DNA from: CAYZFD01 sp964477735
GTDB lineage: Bacteria > Bacteroidota > Bacteroidia > Flavobacteriales > Flavobacteriaceae
Length of the DNA: 31,321 bases
NCBI GenBank assembly: GCA_964477735.1
Contig: CAYZFD010000019.1
Span: forward strand, 1-31,321
Direction of reading: 5' to 3'
This document shows positions 15,615 to 23,208 of this stretch, one piece after another (the first letter of the stretch is position 1; each line of letters begins with the position of its first letter). The notes under the pieces are model-generated. The model was not told where the DNA came from, did no database searches, and saw only the letters and a program-made list of their open reading frames with translations. A program made the position numbers and the translations under genes.

Positions 15615-15622
15615 CAAAAATA
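15615..15622 (-). promoter_or_regulatory. candidate -7 element for carA-eno
   Basis: TATTTTTG on the minus strand, a full TAnnTTTG match 28 bases upstream of the carA ATG and immediately after the rplQ terminator. No clear TTG box at -33 was seen. Confidence 0.5.
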
Positions 15623-15626
15623 ATAT

Positions 15627-15657
15627 AAAAAAAGGATAAACATCGCTGCTTATCCTT
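15627..15657 (-). terminator. hairpin terminator ending the ribosomal supercluster
   Basis: On the minus strand AAGGATAA (15650-15657) and TTATCCTT (15632-15639) form a perfect 8-bp stem with a 10-base loop, followed directly by a run of T (A-run at 15627-15633 on the plus strand). It lies 16 bases after the rplQ stop and before the carA promoter element. Confidence 0.8.
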
Positions 15658-15672
15658 GGAGTTTTTAACCTT

Positions 15673-16221
15673 TTAAGATTCCGAAGGTTTTTCTGGCGCT
15701 TCTTCAGCTGCTGGTGGTGCTTCGGGCGCTTCAACTTCTTTGGCCTCGGGGGTTGGTGTTTCAACTTCTTCAGCAGCTTCGGCTTTGGGAGCAGCTTCTG
15801 CTTTCTTAGCTTTAGAACCTCCTCTTCGGCTGCGTTTCTTATTCGAATCCTTAGAATAAGTTTCATTGAAATCCACCAACTCAATTAGGGCCATATCGGC
15901 ATTGTCACCCAATCGATTTCCAAGCTTAATGATACGGGTATATCCTCCTGGGCGATCAGCTACTTTTTCGGCCACTTCTCTAAACAAAGCACTGACTGCA
16001 TATTTGTTTCGAAGAGCACTAAAAGCAAGTCTTCGATTGTGAGTAGTGTCTGTTTTTGATTTTGTTACAAGTGGCTCAACGAATTGCTTAAGCGCTTTGG
16101 CTTTAGCCACAGTGGTATTGATGCGCTTATGTTCGATTAGTGAACACGCCATGTTGGCCAACATGGACTTGCGGTGGGCAGTTTTTCGACCCAAGTGTGC
16201 TACTTTTTTTCCGTGTCTCAT
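15673..16221 (-). CDS. rplQ: 50S ribosomal protein L17
   Basis: A 182-residue L17, a large-subunit protein near the exit tunnel. The conserved core is residues 1-115 (MRHGKKVAHLGRKTAHRKSM at the start, then RPGGYTRIIKLGNRLGDNADMALIELV). After NKKRSRRGGSKAKK (about 128-141) comes a low-complexity tail of about 40 residues made almost only of Ala, Glu, Pro, Lys and Ser. Extra tails of this type are common in Bacteroidota L17 and are absent from the short E. coli protein (127 residues). It is the last gene of the supercluster, 24 bases after rpoA, and a terminator follows. Confidence 0.97.
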   Translation of the reverse strand: MRHGKKVAHLGRKTAHRKSMLANMACSLIEHKRINTTVAKAKALKQFVEPLVTKSKTDTTHNRRLAFSALRNKYAVSALFREVAEKVADRPGGYTRIIKLGNRLGDNADMALIELVDFNETYSKDSNKKRSRRGGSKAKKAEAAPKAEAAEEVETPTPEAKEVEAPEAPPAAEEAPEKPSES

Positions 16222-16245
16222 AATTATGTCCTTTAGGCGTTACCC

Positions 16246-17238
16246 TTATTCTTTATCTAATTTATATTTTGAAAGATTCATTCCAAACTCCAACCCTTTA
16301 ACTTGAACCAACTCTTCGAGTTCTGTTAAAGATTTTTTACCAAAGTTTCGGAATTTCATCAAATCTGATTTGTTGAAAGACACCAAATCTCCAAGTGTAT
16401 CCACTTCAGCTGCTTTTAAACAGTTCAATGCACGAACAGAAAGATCCATATCAACCAATTTGGTTTTCAGCAACTGGCGCATGTGCAATGACTCTTCGTC
16501 ATAGGTGTCGGTTTGAGCAATTTCATCAGCCTCTAATGTAATGCGCTCATCAGAGAAAAGCATGAAGTGATGAATTAAAGTTTTGGCTGCTTCGGTTAAA
16601 GCATCTTTAGGATGAATAGATCCGTCTGAAACAATTTCGAAAACAAGCTTTTCGTAGTCTGTTTTTTGCTCTACGCGATAATTTTCAATGCTATATTTTA
16701 CATTTTTAATTGGAGTAAAAATAGAATCTACCGCTATTGTTCCGATGGGTGAATTTGCTTTTTTATTTTCTTCAGCAGGCACATATCCTCTTCCTTTTTC
16801 GATTACAAACTCCATATTTAAGTTCACAGACTTATCCATGTTGCAAATCACGAAATCGGGATTAAGAACCTGAAATCCAGAGATAAATTTTTGGAAGTCG
16901 CCAGCAGTTAATTGCTCTTGACCAGTAACACTCACAGAAACTTTCTCATCTTCTATGGTGTCAATTTGACGTTTAAAGCGAACTTGTTTAAGATTGAGAA
17001 TGATCTCGGTAACATCCTCAACAACTCCGGGAATTGTTGAGAATTCATGTTCAACTTTATCGATTCGCAAGCTCGTGATTGCAAAACCTTCAAGGGAAGA
17101 TAGCAACACACGACGAAGGGCATTGCCAACAGTGAGTCCATAACCAGGCTCTAATGGACGAAACTCGAATTTTCCTTCGAATTCCGTAGAGTCGATCATG
17201 ATTACTTTGTCGGGTTTTTGAAAACTAAATACTGCCAT
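16246..17238 (-). CDS. rpoA: RNA polymerase alpha subunit
   Basis: A 330-residue alpha subunit that dimerises to start assembly of RNA polymerase and contacts upstream DNA and activators. The N-terminal domain has EFRPLEPGYGLTVGNALRRVLLSSLEG (about 25-51), the dimerisation core. The C-terminal domain from about 265 contains VRALNCLKAAEVDTLGDLV and LMKFRNFGKKSLTELEE, the two helix-hairpin-helix parts of the alpha-CTD. Length is normal. It lies 7 bases after rpsD and 24 before rplQ in the alpha-operon order. Confidence 0.98.
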   Translation of the reverse strand: MAVFSFQKPDKVIMIDSTEFEGKFEFRPLEPGYGLTVGNALRRVLLSSLEGFAITSLRIDKVEHEFSTIPGVVEDVTEIILNLKQVRFKRQIDTIEDEKVSVSVTGQEQLTAGDFQKFISGFQVLNPDFVICNMDKSVNLNMEFVIEKGRGYVPAEENKKANSPIGTIAVDSIFTPIKNVKYSIENYRVEQKTDYEKLVFEIVSDGSIHPKDALTEAAKTLIHHFMLFSDERITLEADEIAQTDTYDEESLHMRQLLKTKLVDMDLSVRALNCLKAAEVDTLGDLVSFNKSDLMKFRNFGKKSLTELEELVQVKGLEFGMNLSKYKLDKE

Positions 17239-17245
17239 GTTCTTA

Positions 17246-17851
17246 TTATTTTGAGTACAATTCTACAATGAGTTGTTCTTTGATATTTTCAGGAATCTGT
17301 GTACGCTCTGGAAGAGAAACAAAAGTACCAGAGAGCGTGTCGGCATTCCAGCTCAACCACTCGTAAACAGTGTTGTTGCGTCCAACAGCCTCTTGAATGA
17401 CTTGCATGGACTTAGATTTTTCACGTACACCCACAACATCTCCAGGCTTGAGAGCAGCCGAAGGAATGTTCAATACTTCTCCATTCACAGTGATGTGACG
17501 ATGTCCCACCAACTGGCGCGCTGCACTACGAGAGGGCGCAATGCCTAGTCGATAAACTACGTTGTCGAGTCTGGCCTCGCAGAGTTGTAAGAGCACTTCA
17601 CCAGTAACAGCTTTAGAACGAGTTGCGGCTTCGAAAAGGTTGCGAAACTGACGTTCTAGGATGCCGTAAGTGTATTTGGCTTTTTGCTTTTCGGCCAACT
17701 GAATGGCGTACTCAGATTTTTTGGCACGACGACGGTTGTTACCGTGCTGACCAGGTGGATAATTTCTTTTTTCGAATGCTTTGTCAGGACCATAAATGGG
17801 TTCCCCAAATTTTCGAGCAATTTTTGTTTTTGGACCAATATATCTTGCCAT
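17246..17851 (-). CDS. rpsD: 30S ribosomal protein S4
   Basis: A 201-residue S4, a primary 16S rRNA binder that nucleates assembly of the small-subunit body. The S4 RNA-binding domain runs from about 93 (CEARLDNVVYRLGIAPSRSAARQLVGHRHITVNG). The N-terminal arm (MARYIGPKTKIARKFGEPIYG) has no Cys cluster, so this is the zinc-free form. A 77-base gap separates it from rpsK, the longest spacer inside the cluster; I see no hairpin or -7 element in it. Confidence 0.98.
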   Translation of the reverse strand: MARYIGPKTKIARKFGEPIYGPDKAFEKRNYPPGQHGNNRRRAKKSEYAIQLAEKQKAKYTYGILERQFRNLFEAATRSKAVTGEVLLQLCEARLDNVVYRLGIAPSRSAARQLVGHRHITVNGEVLNIPSAALKPGDVVGVREKSKSMQVIQEAVGRNNTVYEWLSWNADTLSGTFVSLPERTQIPENIKEQLIVELYSK

Positions 17852-17928
17852 TAGTTAAAAATTTTGTGGAGGGTTTGTGAATTAAGGTCTTTCCTTCGCC
17901 AAACCGAATCTCCTAGGGTGAATTTAAA

Positions 17929-18312
17929 TTATATTCTTCTTCTTTTGGGTGGGCGACATCCATTGTGAGGTAATGGAGTAACATCAACAATTTCTGTTAC
18001 TTCAACCCCAGTGTTATGGATGGTTCTGATCGCAGACTCGCGTCCATTACCAGGTCCCTTTACAAAAACTTTTACAGAGCGTAGGCCTGCTTCTTGCGCC
18101 ACCTTTACAGCATCTTCCGCTGCCAATTGAGCCGCATAGGGTGTGTTCTTTTTAGAACCTCTGAATCCCATCTTACCAGCCGAAGACCACGCTATGACTT
18201 CGCCTTTTTTGTTTGTCAACGAAATGATGATGTTGTTAAACGATGCGTTGATGTGCGCTTCGCCTGTGGACTCAACAATTACTTTTCGTTTTTTTGATGT
18301 TGTTTTAGCCAT
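17929..18312 (-). CDS. rpsK: 30S ribosomal protein S11
   Basis: A 127-residue S11 of the platform of the small subunit, next to the mRNA exit and the Shine-Dalgarno-binding region. SFNNIIISLTNKKGEVIAWSSAGKMGFRG (about 24-52) and the end TPLPHNGCRPPKRRRI are characteristic. It follows rpsM by 9 bases. Normal length and no unusual residues. Confidence 0.98.
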   Translation of the reverse strand: MAKTTSKKRKVIVESTGEAHINASFNNIIISLTNKKGEVIAWSSAGKMGFRGSKKNTPYAAQLAAEDAVKVAQEAGLRSVKVFVKGPGNGRESAIRTIHNTGVEVTEIVDVTPLPHNGCRPPKRRRI

Positions 18313-18321
18313 CCTTATCGA

Positions 18322-18696
18322 TTATTTCGTTACTTTTTTCTTGTTGGCAACTGTCTTACGTTTACCTTTTCTTGTACGAGAATTGTTCTTGGTTCTCTGC
18401 CCTCTAAGTGGTAATCCCACACGATGACGAATGCCTCTGTAACAGCCAATATCCATCAATCGTTTGATGTTCAACTGAGTTTCAGAACGCAATTCCCCTT
18501 CAATTTTGAAGGCACCAACCGCATCACGAATGCGACCAGTTTCATCGTCTGTCCAATCAGATACTTTTGTATCCTCACTTACATTGGCCGCAGCCAAAAT
18601 TTTCTGTGCGCGACTTTTTCCAATTCCGAAAATATAAGTCAATGCAATGACTCCACGCTTTTGTTTTGGGATATCAACCCCTGCAATTCTTGCCAT
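18322..18696 (-). CDS. rpsM: 30S ribosomal protein S13
   Basis: A 124-residue S13 of the 30S head, which forms intersubunit bridges and touches P-site tRNA with its C-terminal tail. MARIAGVDIPKQKRGVIALTYIFGIGKSRA begins the protein and has the helix-two-turn-helix signature. The tail (RGQRTKNNSRTRKGKRKTV) is very basic. It starts 3 bases after the rpmJ stop. Confidence 0.98.
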   Translation of the reverse strand: MARIAGVDIPKQKRGVIALTYIFGIGKSRAQKILAAANVSEDTKVSDWTDDETGRIRDAVGAFKIEGELRSETQLNIKRLMDIGCYRGIRHRVGLPLRGQRTKNNSRTRKGKRKTVANKKKVTK

Positions 18697-18699
18697 AAT

Positions 18700-18816
18700 T
18701 TATCCTTGTCTTTGTTTGAATCGAGGATTCTTTTTGTTAATTACGTACAAACGGCCCTTACGACGTACAATTTTGCACTCGGGACTTCTTTTCTTTAATG
18801 ATGCTCTAACTTTCAT
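18700..18816 (-). CDS. rpmJ: 50S ribosomal protein L36, zinc-free form
   Basis: A 38-residue protein read directly from the sequence between infA and rpsM. It starts MKVRASLKKRSPECKIVRRK and ends NPRFKQRQG. It is the smallest large-subunit protein. The usual zinc ribbon has three Cys and one His; here only Cys14 remains. Ser occupies position 11, and the later ligands are Asn and Phe. This is the C-minus form. The start lies 5 bases after the infA stop, and the stop is 3 bases before the rpsM start. Confidence 0.96.
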   Translation of the reverse strand: MKVRASLKKRSPECKIVRRKGRLYVINKKNPRFKQRQG

Positions 18817-18821
18817 ATCTT

Positions 18822-19037
18822 CTAATATCTGTATGTGATCCGTGCCTTGCTCAGGTCATACGGACTCATTTCCAATTTAACTTTATCTCCAGGCAATAAC
18901 TTTATGTAATGCATGCGCATCTTCCCAGAAATATGAGCCGTTACCACATGACCGTTTTCTAATTCCACACGAAACATCGCGTTAGAAAGCGCTTCAATGA
19001 TAGTACCGTCTTGTTCTATAGATGCTTGCTTAGCCAT
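18822..19037 (-). CDS. infA: translation initiation factor IF-1
   Basis: A 71-residue single OB-fold protein that occupies the 30S A site during initiation. MAKQASIEQDGTIIEALSNAMFRVELENGH and the end PYDLSKARITYRY are typical. Its ATG overlaps the secY stop by one base (TAATG), which suggests coupled translation. The infA-rpmJ-rpsM order is the usual one outside gammaproteobacteria. Confidence 0.98.
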   Translation of the reverse strand: MAKQASIEQDGTIIEALSNAMFRVELENGHVVTAHISGKMRMHYIKLLPGDKVKLEMSPYDLSKARITYRY

Positions 19038-20398
19038 TATGCGACTGATTTTCTATTTTTTCCTGTTTTCATCAATCCATCATAATGACGGTTGAGCAAG
19101 TATGCATTGACTTGTTGAATGGTGTCGATAGCCACGCCAACCATGATCAAAAGGGAGGTGCCACCATAGAATAGTGCCCATCCTTGCTGCATATTCATCA
19201 GCTGAAAAACAATGGCGGGTAATACGGCTACAAAAGCTAAAAACAATGATCCAGGGAAGGTGATATGCGACATCACTCTATCTAAATACTCCGAAGTGTC
19301 ATTGCCTGGTCGAATTCCAGGAACAAAACCACCACTGCGCTTTAGGTCATCCGACATTTTGTTGGTGGGCACAGTGATTGCAGTGTAGAAATACGTAAAG
19401 ACGATGATCAAAAGTGCAAACAAAAGGTTATACCACAAACCAAAAATATTGGAAAAAGACGTCTGAAGCCACTGGCCAATATCACTATTACCCATTAAGC
19501 CACCAATGTAGGCAGGAGCAAACATGAGCGCCTGAGCAAATATAATGGGCATAACTCCCGAAGCATTTAGCTTTAGTGGAATGTATTGACGTGATCCGAA
19601 AACATTCTTTTCGGTGCCACCACCCGCAGTTCTTCGAGCATATTGTACCGGAATTGGACGAACGGCATTCACGAGCAAAACACACAATAAAATGACCACA
19701 ATCCAAATGATGAGCTCGATAAGAATCATCATGAGTCCACCGTTGTTTTCGGTTACTCGAGACACAAATTCTTGAGCAAATGAAAGCGGTAGTGTGGCAA
19801 TAATCCCAACAGTAATCAACAGTGAAATTCCATTTCCAATCCCCTTGTCTGTAATTTTTTCACCCAACCACATAGCGAAGATGGTTCCTGTCACTAGAAT
19901 TACTATCGATGAGCCAATGAAAACGGGACCTTTTCCGAGGAGAAAGGCAGAATCTGGAACGCCAAGGGCTCCTAAGCCATAGAGGTAGGCAGGTGCTTGA
20001 ACCACACAAATTAGGATGGTTAGCCATCGTGTAATTTGATTGATGCGTTTACGACCACTTTCACCTTCTTTCTGTAGTTTTTGAAGATAAGGAATAGCGA
20101 TTCCCATCAGTTGCACTACAATTGAAGCGGAGATGTACGGCATAATCCCCAAGGCAAAAATAGAAGCATTGGCGAAAGCACCACCAGTGAAAGCATTCAA
20201 AATTCCCAAAAGACCACCACCATCGGTGCGGTTGGCCAATTCAGAAAGTTGAACAGAATCTACTCCTGGCAACACAACCTGAGCACCCAAACGATAAACA
20301 AGGAGCAGCCCAAGTGTGATGAGAATGCGTTGCTTGAGCTCGGCAATCTTCCAAATATTTCGCAATGTTTCTATAAAGTTTTTCATGTTTTGCAACAA
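19037..20398 (-). CDS. secY: protein translocase subunit SecY
   Basis: A 453-residue integral membrane protein with about ten transmembrane helices, the channel of the Sec translocon in the inner membrane. YRLGAQVVLPGVDSVQL (about 35-51) is the start of the conserved N-terminal region. A plug-like Gly-rich segment, GGGLLGILNAFTGGAFANASIFALGIMPYISASI, follows, and SGGFVPGIRPGNDTSEYL is the conserved cytosolic loop. Its position in the spc operon between rplO and infA is canonical. It lies 3 bases after rplO. Confidence 0.98.
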   Translation of the reverse strand: MLQNMKNFIETLRNIWKIAELKQRILITLGLLLVYRLGAQVVLPGVDSVQLSELANRTDGGGLLGILNAFTGGAFANASIFALGIMPYISASIVVQLMGIAIPYLQKLQKEGESGRKRINQITRWLTILICVVQAPAYLYGLGALGVPDSAFLLGKGPVFIGSSIVILVTGTIFAMWLGEKITDKGIGNGISLLITVGIIATLPLSFAQEFVSRVTENNGGLMMILIELIIWIVVILLCVLLVNAVRPIPVQYARRTAGGGTEKNVFGSRQYIPLKLNASGVMPIIFAQALMFAPAYIGGLMGNSDIGQWLQTSFSNIFGLWYNLLFALLIIVFTYFYTAITVPTNKMSDDLKRSGGFVPGIRPGNDTSEYLDRVMSHITFPGSLFLAFVAVLPAIVFQLMNMQQGWALFYGGTSLLIMVGVAIDTIQQVNAYLLNRHYDGLMKTGKNRKSVA

Positions 20399-20401
20399 TA
20401 A

Positions 20402-20854
20402 TTATAGGGTAATGGCTTCTCCACCGGCAGCCTCAATGGCAGCCTTGGCCGTAGCCGTAAATTTGTGTGCGCTCACTTTAAGCGCAGCAGATAGTTTTCC
20501 ACGACCTAATATCTTCACTAGATCATTTTTGCTGGCCAATCCATTGGCTTGAATGGTGGTTAAATCCACCTCTTTGCCAATTTTTTTGGCATCGGCCAAT
20601 GCTTGTAACGTATCTAAATTTACCCCAGTGTATTCCACACGGTTAATATTCTTAAATCCGAACTTAGGAACCCTACGCTGAAGGGGCATTTGACCTCCTT
20701 CGAAACCAATTTTCTTAGAATATCCAGATCGAGATTTAGCACCCTTGTGCCCTCGTGCAGCAGTTCCGCCTTTACCTGACCCTTGGCCACGTCCAACGCG
20801 TTTCCCTCCTGATTTGGTTGCTCCTGCTGCTGGTTTAAGATTGCTTAAATTCAT
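20402..20854 (-). CDS. rplO: 50S ribosomal protein L15
   Basis: A 150-residue late-assembly protein of the large subunit. MNLSNLKPAAGATKSGGKRV opens it, followed by the Gly/Arg-rich GRGQGSGKGGTAARGHKGAKSRSGY. GGQMPLQRRVPKFGF is the L15 signature. An ATG three codons earlier (20863) overlaps the rpmD region, but L15 normally begins MNL, so 20854 is chosen; the difference is three residues. Confidence 0.97.
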   Translation of the reverse strand: MNLSNLKPAAGATKSGGKRVGRGQGSGKGGTAARGHKGAKSRSGYSKKIGFEGGQMPLQRRVPKFGFKNINRVEYTGVNLDTLQALADAKKIGKEVDLTTIQANGLASKNDLVKILGRGKLSAALKVSAHKFTATAKAAIEAAGGEAITL

Positions 20855-20865
20855 GTGATTCATTA

Positions 20866-21045
20866 TTAGGCTTCTGAAACAGAAACCAAGTGTTTAACTT
20901 TATTTATCATCCCATTAATCACGGGTGAGTTGTCATGCTCAACCACTTGACCAATTTTTTTCAAGCCCAACGAAGCGAGCACGCGCTTCTGATTCTCTGA
21001 ACGCTTGATGGAACTTTTAACTTGTGTTACTTTTATTTTGGCCAT
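20866..21045 (-). CDS. rpmD: 50S ribosomal protein L30
   Basis: A 59-residue protein read directly between rpsE and rplO. It begins MAKIKVTQVKSSIKRSENQK and contains the L30 core RVLASLGLKKIGQVVEHDNS, then PVINGMINKV before the end HLVSVSEA. The N-terminal strand and the SLGL-K-x-V pattern identify it as L30. It starts 9 bases after the rpsE stop, and its position in the spc operon is canonical. Confidence 0.96.
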   Translation of the reverse strand: MAKIKVTQVKSSIKRSENQKRVLASLGLKKIGQVVEHDNSPVINGMINKVKHLVSVSEA

Positions 21046-21054
21046 GACTGTAAA

Positions 21055-21579
21055 TTATCCATTAAAAATTTTGTCCAATGTAATGCCACGCTGACGGGCC
21101 ACCATTTTGGCATCACGCAACTGTAGCAAGGCATCGAAGGTTGCTTTCACAACGTTGTGAGGGTTTGACGATCCTTGAGATTTTGAAAGTACATCTTTTA
21201 CGCCAACGGCTTCCAAAACGGCACGAACAGCACCACCAGCGATCACTCCCGTACCATGAGAGGCAGGCTTTATGAAAACTCTGGCACCACCAAATTTTCC
21301 TTTTTGTTCGTGAGGCAATGTTCCGTTTACAATCGGAATGCGCACCAAATTCTTTTTGGCATCTTCAATGGCTTTGGCAATGGCACTGGCCACGTCTTTG
21401 GATTTTCCAAGACCCTGACCAACAACTCCATTTTCATCACCAACCACAACGATGGCTGAGAATCCAAAAGCGCGACCTCCTTTAGTTACTTTGGTAACAC
21501 GTTGAACCCCAACCAAGCGGTCTTTAAGCTCCAGTCCTCCTGGTTTTACAATTTCTGCGTTGCTATAGTTTTGTAACAT
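21055..21579 (-). CDS. rpsE: 30S ribosomal protein S5
   Basis: A 174-residue S5, at the mRNA entry of the small subunit and important for decoding accuracy. LKDRLVGVQRVTKVTKGGRAFGFSAIVVVGDENGVVG contains the dsRBD-like fold and the loop where spectinomycin-resistance changes occur. A longer frame to 21666 would run back into rplR; the ATG at 21579 (MLQNYSNAEIVKPGG) gives the usual length and lies 7 bases after the rplR stop. Confidence 0.97.
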   Translation of the reverse strand: MLQNYSNAEIVKPGGLELKDRLVGVQRVTKVTKGGRAFGFSAIVVVGDENGVVGQGLGKSKDVASAIAKAIEDAKKNLVRIPIVNGTLPHEQKGKFGGARVFIKPASHGTGVIAGGAVRAVLEAVGVKDVLSKSQGSSNPHNVVKATFDALLQLRDAKMVARQRGITLDKIFNG

Positions 21580-21586
21580 ATTATTC

Positions 21587-21943
21587 TTAAAATTTAAGAC
21601 CCCCTTCGCGAGCGCCGTCTGCCAATGATTTAACTCTTCCATGATATAGGTAACCGCCACGATCAAAACTAATGGCTTCCACCCCTGCTTTTAGGGCACG
21701 TGCGGCCAAAGCTTTTCCAACTGACAAGGCAATTGAGGTTTTGGTACCTGTTTCTGCTTTCAAATCTTGATCACGCGATGAGGCAGAGGCCAAGGTTTTT
21801 CCGTTCGAGTCGTCTATGATTTGTGCATAGATTTCTTTGTTGCTTCGATAAACAGACAAGCGAGGACGCTCGGCTGTGCCAGTAGCAATCTTGCGGATAC
21901 GTTTGCGAATGCGTAATCTTCTTTCGTTTTTAGTCAATGACAT
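21587..21943 (-). CDS. rplR: 50S ribosomal protein L18
   Basis: A 118-residue 5S rRNA-binding protein of the central protuberance. MSLTKNERRLRIRKRIRKI is the basic N-terminal arm. RLSVYRSNKEIYAQIIDD and the end VKSLADGAREGGLKF are characteristic. It acts with L5 in 5S RNP assembly. It lies 12 bases after rplF. Confidence 0.97.
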   Translation of the reverse strand: MSLTKNERRLRIRKRIRKIATGTAERPRLSVYRSNKEIYAQIIDDSNGKTLASASSRDQDLKAETGTKTSIALSVGKALAARALKAGVEAISFDRGGYLYHGRVKSLADGAREGGLKF

Positions 21944-21955
21944 AATCTAAAATTT

Positions 21956-22498
21956 TTAGGCAGACTTACCTGCTTTTCTACGTATTTGTTCACCCACAAA
22001 TCGAACCCCTTTTCCTTTGTAGGGCTCAGGCTTGCGGAAAGATCTGATTTTGGCAGCAATTGAACCCACCAATTGCTTGTCGGCTGAGGTGAGTTTAACG
22101 ATAGGGTTTTTTCCTTTCTCCGAAACCGTTTCAACCTTTACTTCAGTTGGAAGTTCGAAAATGATGTTGTGAGAAAAACCTAAGGCCAAATCCAGTTTTT
22201 GTCCTTGGTTAGAGGCTCTATAACCTACTCCAACAAGTTCTAGGTCTATAGAGTTACCCTCAGAAACACCTTTCACCATGTTCTGCACCAAAGCTCGATA
22301 CAAACCATGCTTGGCTTTGTGTTCTTTCGACTCTGATGGACGTGAAACAGTTAAAACCCCATCTTCTAACTTGAATTGTACACCATCATAGGATTGTGAT
22401 AGTGATCCAAGTTTTCCTTTCACTGTAATTTCAGTGGGTTGGATGTCGATCGTGACTCCTTCAGGGATGTTTATCGGATTGTTGCCTATTCTTGACAT
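21956..22498 (-). CDS. rplF: 50S ribosomal protein L6
   Basis: A 180-residue protein with two repeated beta-rich domains, located near the factor-binding site. MSRIGNNPINIPEGVTIDI begins it. VELVGVGYRA-type sequence in the middle (DLELVGVGYRASNQGQ) and the end EPYKGKGVRFVGEQIRRKAGKSA are the L6 signature. A frame to 22549 would overlap rpsH; the start at 22498 matches L6 proteins and leaves a 22-base gap. Confidence 0.97.
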   Translation of the reverse strand: MSRIGNNPINIPEGVTIDIQPTEITVKGKLGSLSQSYDGVQFKLEDGVLTVSRPSESKEHKAKHGLYRALVQNMVKGVSEGNSIDLELVGVGYRASNQGQKLDLALGFSHNIIFELPTEVKVETVSEKGKNPIVKLTSADKQLVGSIAAKIRSFRKPEPYKGKGVRFVGEQIRRKAGKSA

Positions 22499-22520
22499 GA
22501 TCTCAGTTCTTTTTATTGAA

Positions 22521-22922
22521 TTAGTGTACGAAGCAAATGATTTCGCCACCTACATTTTCTTTTTTAGCTTGTTTTCCTGTCATGATGCCATGAGAGGTTG
22601 AAACGATAGCTGTTCCCAAACCGTTTAAAACACGTGGAAGTTCTTTAGCAGCTGAATAACGGCGTAAACCAGGCGTACTCACACGTTCAAGTTTTTTAAT
22701 CACAGGTTCTTTGGTCATAGCATCATATTTGAGGGCGATTTTAATGTTTCCTTGGACAGAAGCATCATCCTCAAATTTATAGCTTAAAATATACCCTTGT
22801 TCAAAAAGGATCTTAGTGATTTCCTTTTTCTCATTAGAGGCAGGAATGTTGACCACACGGTGACCAGCGCTGTTTGCGTTGCGAATTCGGGTCAAATAAT
22901 CGGCTATTGGATCTGTATTCAT
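22521..22922 (-). CDS. rpsH: 30S ribosomal protein S8
   Basis: A 133-residue primary 16S rRNA binder of the central domain. TDPIADYLTRIRNANSAGH at the N-terminus and STSHGIMTGKQAKKENVGGEIICFVH at the C-terminus are the S8 signature. In E. coli S8 is the translational repressor of the spc operon; whether that holds here cannot be seen. It lies 14 bases after rpsN. Confidence 0.98.
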   Translation of the reverse strand: MNTDPIADYLTRIRNANSAGHRVVNIPASNEKKEITKILFEQGYILSYKFEDDASVQGNIKIALKYDAMTKEPVIKKLERVSTPGLRRYSAAKELPRVLNGLGTAIVSTSHGIMTGKQAKKENVGGEIICFVH

Positions 22923-22936
22923 TTTTTTATTCTTTT

Positions 22937-23206
22937 TTACCAGCTTGCTTTACGAACACCTGGAATCAAACCTTTGTTGGCCATTTCACGGAACATCACA
23001 CGAGAAAGTCCAAATTGGCGCATATAACCTTTTGGACGCCCGGTTAACTTGCAACGGTTATGTGCTCGAACTGGCGATGCATTTTTTGGAAGCTTTTGAA
23101 GAGCTTCATAATCTCCAGCTTCTTTGAGTGCTTTGCGTTTTTCGGCATAACGTGCGGCTAATTTGGCGCGTTTCACCTCGCGGGCTTTCATTGATTCTTT
23201 TGCCAT
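22937..23206 (-). CDS. rpsN: 30S ribosomal protein S14, long zinc-free form
   Basis: An 89-residue S14 of the 30S head. SPVRAHNRCKLTGRPKGYMRQFGLSRVMFRE is the signature, ending IPGVRKASW. Only one Cys is present, so the CxxC...CxxC zinc ribbon of the short form is absent; the length agrees with the zinc-independent class. It starts 2 bases after rplE. Confidence 0.97.
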   Translation of the reverse strand: MAKESMKAREVKRAKLAARYAEKRKALKEAGDYEALQKLPKNASPVRAHNRCKLTGRPKGYMRQFGLSRVMFREMANKGLIPGVRKASW

Positions 23207-23208
23207 TG

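Noticed and set aside
17852..17928. Internal promoter or attenuator in the rpsK-rpsD gap
   Set aside because: No TAnnTTTG element and no stable hairpin with a T-run could be found in the 77 bases.
21580..21666. N-terminal extension of S5 (29 residues)
   Set aside because: It would overlap rplR and has no S5 similarity; the ATG at 21579 gives the normal length.
22499..22549. N-terminal extension of L6 (17 residues)
   Set aside because: It overlaps rpsH; the MSRIG start at 22498 is the usual L6 N-terminus.
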